This document shows positions 50,088-57,923 of a stretch of 64,000 bases of DNA, piece after piece. Source of the stretch: DASYPQ01 sp036006425 (GTDB lineage: Bacteria; Planctomycetota; UBA1135; GCA-002686595); assembly GCA_036006425.1 (NCBI GenBank), contig DASYPQ010000010.1, positions 243,662 to 307,661 on the forward strand, in the 5' to 3' direction. Positions within the stretch are counted from its first letter, which is position 1, and each line of letters opens with the position of its first letter. The notes under the pieces are model-generated. The model saw nothing but the letters and a program-made list of their open reading frames with translations. It ran no database searches and was not told the origin of the DNA. Both the position numbers and the translations under genes were made by a program.

Positions 50088-51272
50088 ATGCGCGTCCATC
50101 TCCCCGACGTCTCCAGGTTCCGCCGCCGACGCCGTCGCTCTGGCGGCGATCTCAGCTACGTGCGCTGGCTGAAGCTGCTGCGCGCGGGCAACCTCGTCCA
50201 GCCCTTGCGCGCCGAGAAGGCGTTCCCGCCGATGCTCGCGGCGATCGCCGCGGCGCGGAAGCACATCCACTTCGAGACGTACATCCTCCGCGCCGATCGC
50301 ACGGGGGACATCTTCAAGGCGGCGCTCATCGAGCGGGCCCGCGCCGGCGTGCGCGTGCGCCTGCTCTACGATTCACTCGGCTCGTTCGGGCTGCCGGGAG
50401 CGTACATCGCGGAGCTCGCCGAGGCGGGCGTCACCGCGATCGAGTACCACCCGCTCGTCCCATGGCGCGCGCGCTGGAACCTGAACAAGCGGGATCACCA
50501 GAAGATCCTGATCGTCGACGACGAAGTCGCGTTCACGGGCGGCTTGAACATCGGCAACGATTCGGTTCCGGTCGAGGACGGCGGGGACGGATGGTTCGAC
50601 GTCCACGCCCGCGTCGAAGGGCCGGCCGTGCGGGATCTGGTGCAGATCTTCCGCCGCACCTGGGCGCGCGCCGGAGGCGAGCCGGTGCCGGATTCTGCAG
50701 TCGAAAAGTCCGCGAGCAAGGGGAACGCCGCGGTCCAGGTGATCAGCTCGACGGGCGTCGGCGGTCGGTGGCGGATGCACCGCGCGTACATCCACGCGAT
50801 CTGGCGCGCCGAGAAGTCGATCAGCATCATGAACGCGTACTTCATCCCCGACCGGGGATTGCGCCGCGCGTTCGCGCGCGCCGTCGCGCGGGGCGTCTCG
50901 GTGCGGGTGATCGTGCCTTCGGACTCGGACGTGCGCGCGGTGTACTTCGCGAGCCGCCACCTGTACTCGAGGCTCATGCGGCGCGGCGTGCGGATCTTCG
51001 AGTGGCCCGACCACATGATGCACGCGAAGGTCGGAGTGATCGACGGAGTATGGTCGACGATCGGGAGCTACAACCTCGACCGGCGCAGCCTCCTTCACAA
51101 TCTCGAGGTCAGCCTCGTGATCATCGACCGCAAGCTCGGCGGCACGATGCACGAGCAGTTCGAGAAGGATGTCGCGCACTGCCGCGAGATCGCTCCGGTC
51201 GAGTGGCAGAAGCGCTCGATCTGGGAGAAAGCGATCGAGTGGATGTTCTACCAGGTCCGCTACTGGCTCTAG
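50088..51272 (+). CDS. Phospholipase D-family protein, cardiolipin synthase-like
   Basis: 394 residues with both HKD catalytic motifs: H137QK139ILIVD144 and H312AK314VGVID319, each followed by a Gly/Asn loop (GGLNIGND; GSYNLD). This is the arrangement of cardiolipin synthases, which join two phosphatidylglycerols or transfer a phosphatidyl group. It lacks the N-terminal membrane helices of ClsA, resembling the ClsB/ClsC group; the very basic N-terminus (FRRRRRRSGG) could bind acidic lipids. The last 15 residues are amphipathic. Its stop TAG is read from the same CTAG as the stop of the convergent gene. Confidence 0.9.
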   Translation: MRVHLPDVSRFRRRRRRSGGDLSYVRWLKLLRAGNLVQPLRAEKAFPPMLAAIAAARKHIHFETYILRADRTGDIFKAALIERARAGVRVRLLYDSLGSFGLPGAYIAELAEAGVTAIEYHPLVPWRARWNLNKRDHQKILIVDDEVAFTGGLNIGNDSVPVEDGGDGWFDVHARVEGPAVRDLVQIFRRTWARAGGEPVPDSAVEKSASKGNAAVQVISSTGVGGRWRMHRAYIHAIWRAEKSISIMNAYFIPDRGLRRAFARAVARGVSVRVIVPSDSDVRAVYFASRHLYSRLMRRGVRIFEWPDHMMHAKVGVIDGVWSTIGSYNLDRRSLLHNLEVSLVIIDRKLGGTMHEQFEKDVAHCREIAPVEWQKRSIWEKAIEWMFYQVRYWL

Positions 51273-51706
51273 CGGTCGGCGTCGGGGAGGAGCGACCAGG
51301 TGACGACCCGGCTGCCGGACTCCGTCCGCGCGACGATGCGCGCGAACAACGCGTTCCCGGATCGAGCCGGCGCGCGGACGTCGTCGAAGAGGATCTTGCG
51401 CGTCGCGTGGAGGTTCTCGCGCACTGCGACCGTCTCTCCCGCGTCCGGCGTTCGGTTCCCGTTGCGGTCCTCGAACACGATGAGCTCGCAGGCGAGCAGC
51501 GGCGGACTCGTCTCGGGCGCGCGCGCGCCGACCCACGCGAGCGCGATCTCTCCGGTGGCGGGGTCCGCGACCTGCGCACCGCGGCGGACCGCGAGATCCG
51601 GCGTTTCGTCGAGGATCCAGTACGATCCGCGCCGCGCCCAGCCGACCCGTTCCGACGAGCAGGATGCGACGACCGCGACGAGCGCGAGGGCCAGGCGTCG
51701 GATCAC
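51269..51706 (-). CDS. Small lipoprotein, unknown function
   Basis: 145 residues from a GTG in GTGA overlap with the upstream esterase-like gene. Lipoprotein signal ends at C16 (LVAVVASC). The mature part looks like a single beta domain (YWILDETPDLAVRRGAQVADPATGEIAL; ELIVFEDRNGNRTPDAGETV). The phrase EDRNGNRTPDAGE resembles a Ca2+-binding loop of repeat-rich surface proteins. It is probably made with the esterase-like protein and may act with it. No enzyme motif. Confidence 0.72.
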   Translation of the reverse strand: MIRRLALALVAVVASCSSERVGWARRGSYWILDETPDLAVRRGAQVADPATGEIALAWVGARAPETSPPLLACELIVFEDRNGNRTPDAGETVAVRENLHATRKILFDDVRAPARSGNALFARIVARTESGSRVVTWSLLPDADR

Positions 51707-53103
51707 GGGCCCTTCCAGCTCTTGCAGAGAGCGACGTACTCGGCGAGCCCGTCGTGCCAGCCCTTCTCCCACGCCTCGAAGTCCGCGTACTTCTTCACGG
51801 CCGTGACCGAAAGCACGAGCTTCCTCTGGTTCTTGAACCACTCCTTCATCTTCTCGGCGAAGTCGAACGGGAAGCCGTCGTAGAGGTACATCTTGCCGAT
51901 GTCGTCGACGACCTTCTCGAAGAGCTTCTTCGGATCCTTGTTGCCGACCCAGATGGCGAGGATCGGCTCCGCCGCCTTCGCGTGCGCGAAGGCCATCGCG
52001 TCGTAGCCGCTCTCCTTCACGAACGCTTCGACGCTGTCGACGCCGCGGAAGTCCTCGCGCAACGGCACGAGATGGCCGAGCCACGCGCCGCCGTCGAGCT
52101 TCGGGACGCGCTTCGATTTCCAGCCGGTGCGGATCGCCGCGAGGTGCTCCGTGCCGGCGTCCTCGACTTTCTTGATCCACTCGCCGGCTTTCGTCGCGAC
52201 GTCCTCGGGGACGTCGGTGAACGGCGCGGGGCCCTTCTTCTCGATGCGCCGCAGGACGTCGCGGGCAGCGGAGAACGCGACCTTCGTCTCCCGGTCCTGC
52301 ACGTCGGCCGGTTTGACGCGGAGGAGCTCGAGGGCGCACGCGAGCGCTTCCTCGGGCTTCGACGCGGTCATCCCCTGGCACCATGCGAGCGCTTCCGCCG
52401 CGCGCACGGGATTCGGCTCGTGACCGCAGCGATCGAGTCGTCGAAGGAGGAGGAGCGAACAGCCGAGCTTCGCGTACGCGTCGCGGCGATCGAGGATCTG
52501 CGCGTACGACGCGTCCGCGTCCGCCGTCCCGTGGAGCAGGGCGATCGCGACCTTCCGCGGATCCACGCCGGTCTCGAACCCGTTCTTCTCCCCGGTGCCG
52601 TGGGCGACGACGCCGGCGACAAGGTCGGAGTGGTCGCCCGCGAAGGAGAGCGCGAAGAGCCCGCCCTGACCGTGCCCGTAGAGCAGGATCCGGTCGACCG
52701 AGAACGTGCGCTTCATCTCGGTGAGGAAGGCCGCGAACGCGTCGAAGTCCTTCTTGTCCTTCGAGAACAGCCGATCCTCGCCGTCGGGGCTCGGTCCATC
52801 GACCGAGATCACGACGTCGTCGGGTCGGAACAGACCCGGCTTGAAGTTCCAGTATCCCCAGCGGTAGTCGAGCCGGACACCGTGGCAGATCACGGTCATG
52901 TTGCGCGGCGCGGCGGGGTCGTATCCCTTCGGGAGCCACCAGACGTAACGCAGGCCGTTGACCGACTTCCACGCGAACGCGGTGAGCGGCGTCGCCATCG
53001 AGTCGGGCGGCTTGCCGACGGGCTCGTCGACCGGCGCCCGGGGCGCGGCGACGACAGCGAGTCCGACGCTCGCGAGAACCGCGAGTACGGCGCTCTTCCA
53101 CAT
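51703..53103 (-). CDS. Exported alpha/beta-hydrolase-like protein lacking the nucleophile serine
   Basis: 466 residues. Signal peptide about 1-20 (SAVLAVLASVGLAVVAA). An esterase-fold domain follows, with YVWWLPKGYDP, VICHGVRLDYRWGYW (oxyanion-region HG), the elbow ILLYGHGQGGLFAL and LLHGTADADASYAQI. The nucleophile position of GxSxG reads G145 (GHGQGG), so serine-hydrolase chemistry is lost or moved. Asp and His candidates (TADAD; CGHEP) remain. The C-terminal ~200 residues are helical and unrelated to known esterases. It lies 17 bases after proS ends and overlaps the small lipoprotein gene. Confidence 0.8.
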   Translation of the reverse strand: MWKSAVLAVLASVGLAVVAAPRAPVDEPVGKPPDSMATPLTAFAWKSVNGLRYVWWLPKGYDPAAPRNMTVICHGVRLDYRWGYWNFKPGLFRPDDVVISVDGPSPDGEDRLFSKDKKDFDAFAAFLTEMKRTFSVDRILLYGHGQGGLFALSFAGDHSDLVAGVVAHGTGEKNGFETGVDPRKVAIALLHGTADADASYAQILDRRDAYAKLGCSLLLLRRLDRCGHEPNPVRAAEALAWCQGMTASKPEEALACALELLRVKPADVQDRETKVAFSAARDVLRRIEKKGPAPFTDVPEDVATKAGEWIKKVEDAGTEHLAAIRTGWKSKRVPKLDGGAWLGHLVPLREDFRGVDSVEAFVKESGYDAMAFAHAKAAEPILAIWVGNKDPKKLFEKVVDDIGKMYLYDGFPFDFAEKMKEWFKNQRKLVLSVTAVKKYADFEAWEKGWHDGLAEYVALCKSWKGP

Positions 53104-53120
53104 GTTCGGTCCTCCCGCGT

Positions 53121-54623
53121 TCAGTAGTTCTTCGAGAAGAGAACCCGCTGCGGGCTCGGCTTCCCGGTCTTCACGCACTTGCCCTGCCCGGTGTCCGGTC
53201 CCTGGCCCGCGATCGGGATGCAGCGGATCGTCGCCCGCGTTGCTTCCTTGATCGCGAGCTCGGTCTCCGTCGTCCCGTCCCAGTGGGCCCACGCGAACTT
53301 CGAGCCCTGGTCCGCGAAGACCTGCTCGAAGTCCGCCCATCCGTCGACGGTCACCGTGTTCGCCTCCCGGAACGCCAGGGCGCGCTCGAAGAGGAACTTC
53401 TGAAACTCGTCGAGGACGTTGCCGATCTGGACGCCGAGGCCGTCGCGCTTCAGCGTCTCCTTCTTCGCCCGGCCGTCGGGACCGAGCGGGGCGACGCGGC
53501 GCTTGATCATGACCGTGTTCGAGTCGAGGTCGCGCGGGCCGAGCTCGATGCGGACCGGGACGCCCTTGCGCTCCCACTCGTAGTACTTCGCGCCGGGCTT
53601 CACGCCTTCGCGGTCGTCGAGGCGCACCGAGAGCCCGTCGTCGCGGAGCTCCGCGGCGATCTTCGCCGCTGCCTCGAGAACACGCGTCTTTTCCGCGTCG
53701 TTCTTCCAGATCGGGACGACGACGACGTGGATCGGTGCGAGCTTGGGCGGGATCACGACGCCGTCGTCGTCCCCGTGCGTCATCACCATTGCGCCCACCA
53801 TCCGGGTCGTCATGCCCCAGGACGTCTGCCAGACGTGCTCGCGCTCGCCCGACTGGGACTGGAACATCACGTTGAAGGCGCGACCGAAGTTCTGGCCGAG
53901 GTCGTGGCTGGTCCCCGCCTGGATCGCCTTGCCGTCCTGCATCATCGCCTCGATGCAGTACGTCTCGACGGCGCCCGCGAAGCGCTCGTTCGCCGTCTTG
54001 ATCCCCTGGATCACGGGCATGGCCACGATCTCGTGCGAGAAATCGCGGTAGACGTCGAGCATCTTCCGCACTTCGGCGAGCGACTCCTCGTGCGTCGCGT
54101 GTGCCGTGTGACCTTCCTGCCAGAGGAACTCGCCCGTGCGCAGGAAGAGCCTCGTGCGGAGCTCCCAGCGCATGACGTTCGCCCACTGGTTGATCAAGAG
54201 CGGCAGATCGCGCCACGAGTCGATCCACTTGGCGAAGAAGTGCCCGATGATCGTCTCCGACGTCGGGCGGACGACGTAGGGCTCCTCGAGCTCGTTCTTG
54301 AGCTCGAGCTTCCCGTCGACGGCCTTCAGTCCCGCGTGCGTGACGACGGCGCACTCCATCGCGAAGCCCTGGACGTGTTGCGCTTCCTTCGCGAGGAACG
54401 AGAGCGGGATGAGGAGCGGGAAGTACGCGTTCTGGTGGCCGGTCTCCTTGAAGCGCCGGTCGAGGTCCGCCTGCATCTTCTCCCAGATCGCGTAGCCGTG
54501 AGGACGGATCACCATGCATCCCTTCACGACCTCGGCGGGCTCCGCGAGCTGCGCTTCGCGGATCACGTCCTGGTACCACTGGGCGTAGTCCTGCGCGCGA
54601 GGGGTGATGCGTGCTTCGGCCAT
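53121..54623 (-). CDS. proS: Proline--tRNA ligase, type 3 (archaeal/eukaryotic-like)
   Basis: 500 residues. Class II synthetase charging tRNA-Pro. Visible marks are PYVVRPTSETIIGHFFAKW, motif-2 region RWELRTRLFLRTGEFLWQEGHTAH, the TXE/aminoacyl region and the TSHDLGQNFGRAF strand. The C-terminal region lacks the bacterial INS editing domain and ends with a Tyr (SKNY), as in type-3 ProRS of archaea, eukaryotes and some bacteria. The start at 54623 is the only one just before conserved sequence (MAEARITPRAQDYAQWYQDV). Divergent from the rhodanese gene across a 262-base gap where I see no gene or clear promoter. Confidence 0.96.
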   Translation of the reverse strand: MAEARITPRAQDYAQWYQDVIREAQLAEPAEVVKGCMVIRPHGYAIWEKMQADLDRRFKETGHQNAYFPLLIPLSFLAKEAQHVQGFAMECAVVTHAGLKAVDGKLELKNELEEPYVVRPTSETIIGHFFAKWIDSWRDLPLLINQWANVMRWELRTRLFLRTGEFLWQEGHTAHATHEESLAEVRKMLDVYRDFSHEIVAMPVIQGIKTANERFAGAVETYCIEAMMQDGKAIQAGTSHDLGQNFGRAFNVMFQSQSGEREHVWQTSWGMTTRMVGAMVMTHGDDDGVVIPPKLAPIHVVVVPIWKNDAEKTRVLEAAAKIAAELRDDGLSVRLDDREGVKPGAKYYEWERKGVPVRIELGPRDLDSNTVMIKRRVAPLGPDGRAKKETLKRDGLGVQIGNVLDEFQKFLFERALAFREANTVTVDGWADFEQVFADQGSKFAWAHWDGTTETELAIKEATRATIRCIPIAGQGPDTGQGKCVKTGKPSPQRVLFSKNY

Positions 54624-54885
54624 GGGGGCGAGGATGTTAGAGGAGGCCCCGATCCGGCGCCATCGATGCCCGGATCCGCGACCGAACTCCCTCGCTGGAG
54701 CCCGCCGGATCGAATTTGCTTCCCGGAGGCGCCGCGGCGGCGGCCCAAACCCGGGCCGAACGATCCGCCCGGCTCGAGCCGCCTCTACAGCATCTCTCCG
54801 GACTGGCCGATGTCGCGCACGCCCCCCAAGATCGTTCCCGGGCGATAGAATCACGCCTGGGGGAGATGCGGAGAGACTGAGGTCC

Positions 54886-55428
54886 ATGGCGACGACGCAG
54901 ACATCGATTCGGCCCGAGATGACGATGGAGACGATCCTCTCCGCCGCACCGGCCGCCCGTCGCGCGTTGTTCCAGCGCTACCACATCGGCGGCTGTTCCT
55001 CGTGCGCGTTCCAGCCGACGGACACGCTCGCCCAGGTCTGCAAGGACCACAACATCCTCGACGTGGCCGAAGTGATCCGCACGATCGAGATCGCGCAGGA
55101 GATGGACGCGAAGCTGCAGGTCGAGCCGCGCGAAGTGAGGGCCTGGCTCGACGCGGGCGAGGACTTCTCCTTCATCGACGTGAGGTCGCCCGAGGAGATC
55201 GAGCGCTCGCGGATTCCTGGAGCCGAGCCGCTCGACTTCGCGGCGCCGGACAAGTACATGAGTCTTCCGCACGAGCGGAAGATGGTGTTCCACTGTCAGA
55301 GCGGCGAACGGAGTCTCGATGTCGCCGCCTACTTCCGCGGCCACGGATTCCAGCGCGTCTACTCGCTGCGCGGCGGAATCGAAGCGTGGCGCACCCAAGT
55401 GGATCCGTCGGTGGTGCATTCCTCATGA
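54886..55428 (+). CDS. DUF1858-rhodanese domain protein
   Basis: 180 residues, cytoplasmic. The N-terminal part (about 10-65) is a DUF1858-like module with a CxxC (GGC37SSC40), often next to metal or sulfur handling proteins. The C-terminal rhodanese domain (about 80-175) carries the active-site loop C137QSGERS and the CH2A-type IDVRSPEEIERSRIPGA. The catalytic Cys is present, so sulfur transfer or persulfide carrying is plausible; the partner is unknown. GAGACTGAGG lies just upstream of the ATG. It is followed by the structured, terminator-ended segment 55435-55661. Confidence 0.86.
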   Translation: MATTQTSIRPEMTMETILSAAPAARRALFQRYHIGGCSSCAFQPTDTLAQVCKDHNILDVAEVIRTIEIAQEMDAKLQVEPREVRAWLDAGEDFSFIDVRSPEEIERSRIPGAEPLDFAAPDKYMSLPHERKMVFHCQSGERSLDVAAYFRGHGFQRVYSLRGGIEAWRTQVDPSVVHSS

Positions 55429-55434
55429 GCACCT

Positions 55435-55661
55435 CCCGACTTTTCGAACACGCGGCTCGGCATCCTGCCAAGTCGGGCTGCGTGTGGGCGGCGCAAGCCG
55501 CTCACAGCTGCGATCCCCATCGCAGCGCCCTGGGGCCACCCCTGCCTTGACCCCGGGGCCGCCGGGACAGGTTCTGCCACCTGTCTCGGCCGTCGGCTGA
55601 TGACCTAATCAGCTTCGACCCGCGCGGAGTCGTCCCTCGAGAGGGGGACGACTCCCTTTTT
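55435..55661 (+). ncRNA. Candidate structured RNA or structured 3' UTR
   Basis: A gene-free stretch with consecutive perfect or near-perfect hairpins on the plus strand. An 8-bp stem joins 55435-55442 and 55470-55477. A 10-bp stem spans 55483-55506 and is closed by a GCAA tetraloop of the GNRA type. An 8-bp stem with a CCCC loop is at 55507-55526. A 12-bp stem with one G-U joins 55561-55572 and 55579-55590. Then comes the terminator. It begins right after the rhodanese gene stop, so it could be its 3' UTR. I could not match it to tmRNA, 6S, SRP or RNase P RNA. In GC-rich DNA some hairpins arise by chance, hence modest confidence. Confidence 0.4.
55626..55661 (+). terminator. Rho-independent terminator
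   Basis: Perfect 11-bp stem (55626-55636 with 55645-55655), 8-base loop, followed by C then TTTTT. It is oriented for plus-strand transcripts, so it ends the rhodanese transcript or the candidate RNA before the minus-strand pseudopilin gene. Confidence 0.88.
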
Positions 55662-55698
55662 ATCGGCACCTCGAGTCCGCGTTCCTGTACCCATCGAC

Positions 55699-56253
55699 CT
55701 ACAAATCCCAGGCGTTTCGCCCGGACGCACGGTCGGCCAGGAGGATTCTTCCGGTTCCGACCTCGATCTCGAGCGTGCGCGTTTCGTCCCCGTACGAAAG
55801 CATGATGCGGCCGGCGGGCGGCTCGCGCCCGTCGGGCGGAAACGTGATCCGATCGAGCGTCGCGAGCCCGAAATGCAGGATCCGCACGCCCTGGAAGATC
55901 GCATCGCGGCCGTAGTGTCGCTCGACGCGCTCGAATCCCTGTCGCGAGGGCGGCGCGTCGTCGTCGGAGTCGTCGTAGACGCGGTAGCCGTCGCCGTCCT
56001 TTGCGAAGGCGAGGTAGACCGGGCGCCGCAGGAGCACGGCGCGGTTCTGCGCGATGCGCATGTCCCGGGCGAGCAGCAGCGTCGCGTTGTCGAGCGTCAC
56101 TTCGGGCCTCGCGAAGTAGGCCCACATCGAGAGCGCGGAGATCAGCGTCACCGCGACGAGGGCGACGAGCAGCTCGAGGATCGTGAAGCCGCGGGCGGGG
56201 CCGCGACGGCCTTGGGGTCGGGACGCGGGGGGGGGTCCGGGACGCTCGCTCAC
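55699..56253 (-). CDS. Type II secretion/type IV pilus pseudopilin (GspH/FimT-like)
   Basis: 184 residues from a GTG at 56253. A prepilin leader (RRGPARG) is followed by the cleavage and methylation motif FTILELLVALVAVTLIS with Glu at +5, then a globular part (MRIAQNRAVLLRRPVYLAF; TLEIEVGTGRILL) typical of minor pseudopilins. A prepilin peptidase elsewhere should cut after the Gly before Phe. A run of nine C (coding strand; 56227-56235) sits at codons 7-9, just after the start. No other secretion genes are adjacent apart from a small membrane protein 68 bases upstream. Confidence 0.82.
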   Translation of the reverse strand: MSERPGPPPASRPQGRRGPARGFTILELLVALVAVTLISALSMWAYFARPEVTLDNATLLLARDMRIAQNRAVLLRRPVYLAFAKDGDGYRVYDDSDDDAPPSRQGFERVERHYGRDAIFQGVRILHFGLATLDRITFPPDGREPPAGRIMLSYGDETRTLEIEVGTGRILLADRASGRNAWDL

Positions 56254-56321
56254 CTCGGAGTGTCTTCGACCTGGAAGCGCCTGTGCCTGAAGCGGCTTCA
56301 GGGGCGCTTCCCGCGGGTCGC

Positions 56322-56591
56322 TCAGCGTTCGCAGGGCGCGGCGTGCGCGGGCTGCGAGAGGTCGGCGCGGGAGGAGGCGGCGCGGAGTTTCGGCACGGCG
56401 ATCACCGAGAAGAGGAGCGCCGCGACGACGATGCACAGGGTGATCTGGACGCACAGGGCGGCACGGTCGTGGCCGACCCGCTTGCGCTCGGGCGCCGAGA
56501 AGACCGCATGGCGCGGATCCCAGGAGACCGGGACGGGCCGACCGGGGACGTGTTGCGTGCGGGTGTCGACGAAGTCGGTGTGCGGACTCAT
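56322..56591 (-). CDS. Small single-span membrane protein
   Basis: 89 residues. The N-terminal half is polar (HTDFVDTRTQHVPGRPVPVSW). A single helix (ALCVQITLCIVVAALLFSVIAV, about 46-67) is followed by a short polar tail. No motif recognised. It lies upstream of the pseudopilin gene in the same direction, so they may be co-transcribed. The coding call rests on codon character and the clean helix, so it is only moderate. Confidence 0.5.
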   Translation of the reverse strand: MSPHTDFVDTRTQHVPGRPVPVSWDPRHAVFSAPERKRVGHDRAALCVQITLCIVVAALLFSVIAVPKLRAASSRADLSQPAHAAPCER

Positions 56592-56714
56592 GGAACCGGG
56601 GCGTCGGGGGACGGCTCGCAGCGCCCGCTGGAGAGATTCGGTCGGCGTCGCGCGCGCCCTTGAGCGGGAAGCAGCGAAAACGCAGCGCGGACCGCGATAG
56701 ACTCGTGTCTCCAC

Positions 56715-56791
56715 GCCCCCGTAGCTCAGTTGGATAGAGCAGCCCTTTCCTAAAGGGCAGGTCGCTGGTTCAATTCCGGCCGGGGGTGCCA
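56715..56791 (+). tRNA. tRNA-Arg (anticodon CCT)
   Basis: A complete cloverleaf: acceptor GCCCCCG with CGGGGGT (one G-U), D-arm GCTC/GAGC, anticodon arm GCCCT-TTCCTAA-AGGGC, T-arm GCTGG-TTCAATT-CCGGC, and encoded GCCA at the 3' end. The anticodon CCT reads AGG. Its 3' end faces the 3' end of a second tRNA-Arg(CCT) 666 bases away on the other strand. Confidence 0.96.
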
Positions 56792-56834
56792 CTACCCACG
56801 CGGGAAGGCAAGGCCCAAACCCTACATCAGCGCC

Positions 56835-57389
56835 ATGGGCCTCTTGACCTTCGGACTCAACGTGACGCTGGACGGGTGCTGCGATCATCGCGAGGGGATC
56901 GCGGACGACGAGCTGCACGACTACTTCACGCGGCTGATGGACGCAGCCGGGGCGATGCTGTGGGGGCGCATCACCTACGAGCTCATGGAGAGCGCCTGGC
57001 CCGCGGTGGCGTGCGACGAGAACGCGCCGCGCGCGATGCGGGAGTGGGCGCGCAAGCTTGAGGCCAAGCCGAAGTATGTGGTCTCGGCCTCGCGCCGCGA
57101 TTTCCCGTGGAACAATACCTTCCTTCTCGAGGGGGATTTGCGTGAGGCCGTGACGCAGCTGAAGGAGAAGACCCCGCAAGGCGTGCTCGTGGGCAGCCCC
57201 ACACTCTCTTCCGCGCTCGAGCGGCTGGGGCTGATCGACGAGTACCGTCTCGTCGTCCACCCGGTCCTCGCCGGCCACGGGCCGACCTTGTTTCAGGGCC
57301 TGGAGCCCTCGCGGCGCCTCGAGCTCGTCTCGACGAAACGCCTGAAGTCCGGCCAGGTGGCGCTGCACTACCGCCGCAAAGACGGATGA
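56835..57389 (+). CDS. Dihydrofolate reductase-family (RibD C-terminal-like) protein
   Basis: A 184-residue NADPH-binding reductase fold: GLNVTLDGCCDHREG at the N-terminus, AMLWGRITYELMESAWP, KYVVSASRRDFPWNN, GVLVGSPTLSSALERLGLIDEYRLVVHPVLAGHGPTLF. This is the YwjB/RibD C-terminal group, not true DHFR. The substrate is unknown. It lies alone between the two inverted tRNA-Arg genes, starting 43 bases after the first. Genes of this family are often mobile companions of DGPF and ECF genes such as those at 62049-63688. Confidence 0.88.
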   Translation: MGLLTFGLNVTLDGCCDHREGIADDELHDYFTRLMDAAGAMLWGRITYELMESAWPAVACDENAPRAMREWARKLEAKPKYVVSASRRDFPWNNTFLLEGDLREAVTQLKEKTPQGVLVGSPTLSSALERLGLIDEYRLVVHPVLAGHGPTLFQGLEPSRRLELVSTKRLKSGQVALHYRRKDG

Positions 57390-57457
57390 ACCGATCAGGC
57401 ACCGAGAAGCTCGACCCGTCGAAGAAGGGCGGTTCCCTCACGTGGCGCGCGGAAGAG

Positions 57458-57534
57458 TGGCGCGCCCGGCGGGATTTGAACCTGCGACCTACGATTTAGG
57501 AAACCGTTGCTCTATCCAACTGAGCTACGGGCGC
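57458..57534 (-). tRNA. tRNA-Arg (anticodon CCT), second copy
   Basis: Read on the reverse strand: acceptor GCGCCCG/CGGGCGC, D-arm GCTC/GAGC, anticodon arm ACGGT-TTCCTAA-ATCGT, T-arm GCAGG-TTCAAAT-CCCGC and encoded GCCA. It has the same anticodon loop as the tRNA at 56715 but different acceptor and anticodon stems, so the two are not recent copies of one another. An integrase remnant lies 100 bases beyond its 5' end. Confidence 0.96.
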
Positions 57535-57633
57535 GCGATGGGGCGGAGATGTTAGCAACCAGAACGCCTGCCTTCCCCCGGAACCGTCGACCGAGGTTCG
57601 TCGCGCGTTCGGCGGCGGTTCCCGGAACGAGCC

Positions 57634-57866
57634 TCACGTCCTGGTCGCACTTGTCGCCACCGTGAGCTCGGGCAACGCATCCAGCCCGGTCGATACGTCG
57701 AGCAAGCGCGGGTGAGTGTAGACACCTGCATCGTCGGCTCTACCGTGCTGTGGCGCATCGCAGCCTGCGCCACGCGCGACGTGACGCCGCCCCAGTAGAA
57801 GAGTGTTGCGAAGCTGTACCTCAACGAATGAACGCAGGCGACGCGCCCAAGGGTGGCTGTTCGCAT
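57634..57866 (-). pseudogene. Tyrosine recombinase/integrase remnant (C-terminal, frameshifted)
   Basis: The reverse strand preserves about 70 residues of an integrase C-terminus. In one frame are HSLRYSFATLFYWGGVTSRV and AQAAMRHSTVEPTMQV, with the HxxR box and the following His box. The reading then shifts frame near 57720 and continues YTHPRLLDVSTGLDALPEL, including the catalytic Tyr. The pieces abut, so a 1-2 base indel broke the gene. The upstream catalytic Arg region is missing. The MRHSTVE and LDALPEL style is what I know from planctomycete-type integrases. It lies 100 bases from a tRNA-Arg gene, a common integration target. Confidence 0.72.
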
Positions 57867-57923
57867 CCGAACCCTCGCGCATCTGTCGAAGCCAAGTCGG
57901 AGAAGAACTCGCCGCTCCGCCCT

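Noticed and set aside
55435..55661. tmRNA, 6S, SRP or RNase P RNA as identity of the structured segment
   Set aside because: None of the conserved core sequences I know for these RNAs could be found, and the series of separate hairpins does not fit the single long helix of 6S or SRP RNA.
55502..56125. 207-codon minus-strand frame across the hairpin region
   Set aside because: It overlaps the pseudopilin gene in another frame, runs through the terminator and is Arg-rich shadow sequence.
56715..57866. An intact prophage or integrative element
   Set aside because: Only an integrase remnant and one reductase gene are present; no structural, replication or transfer genes and no paired att repeats were seen.
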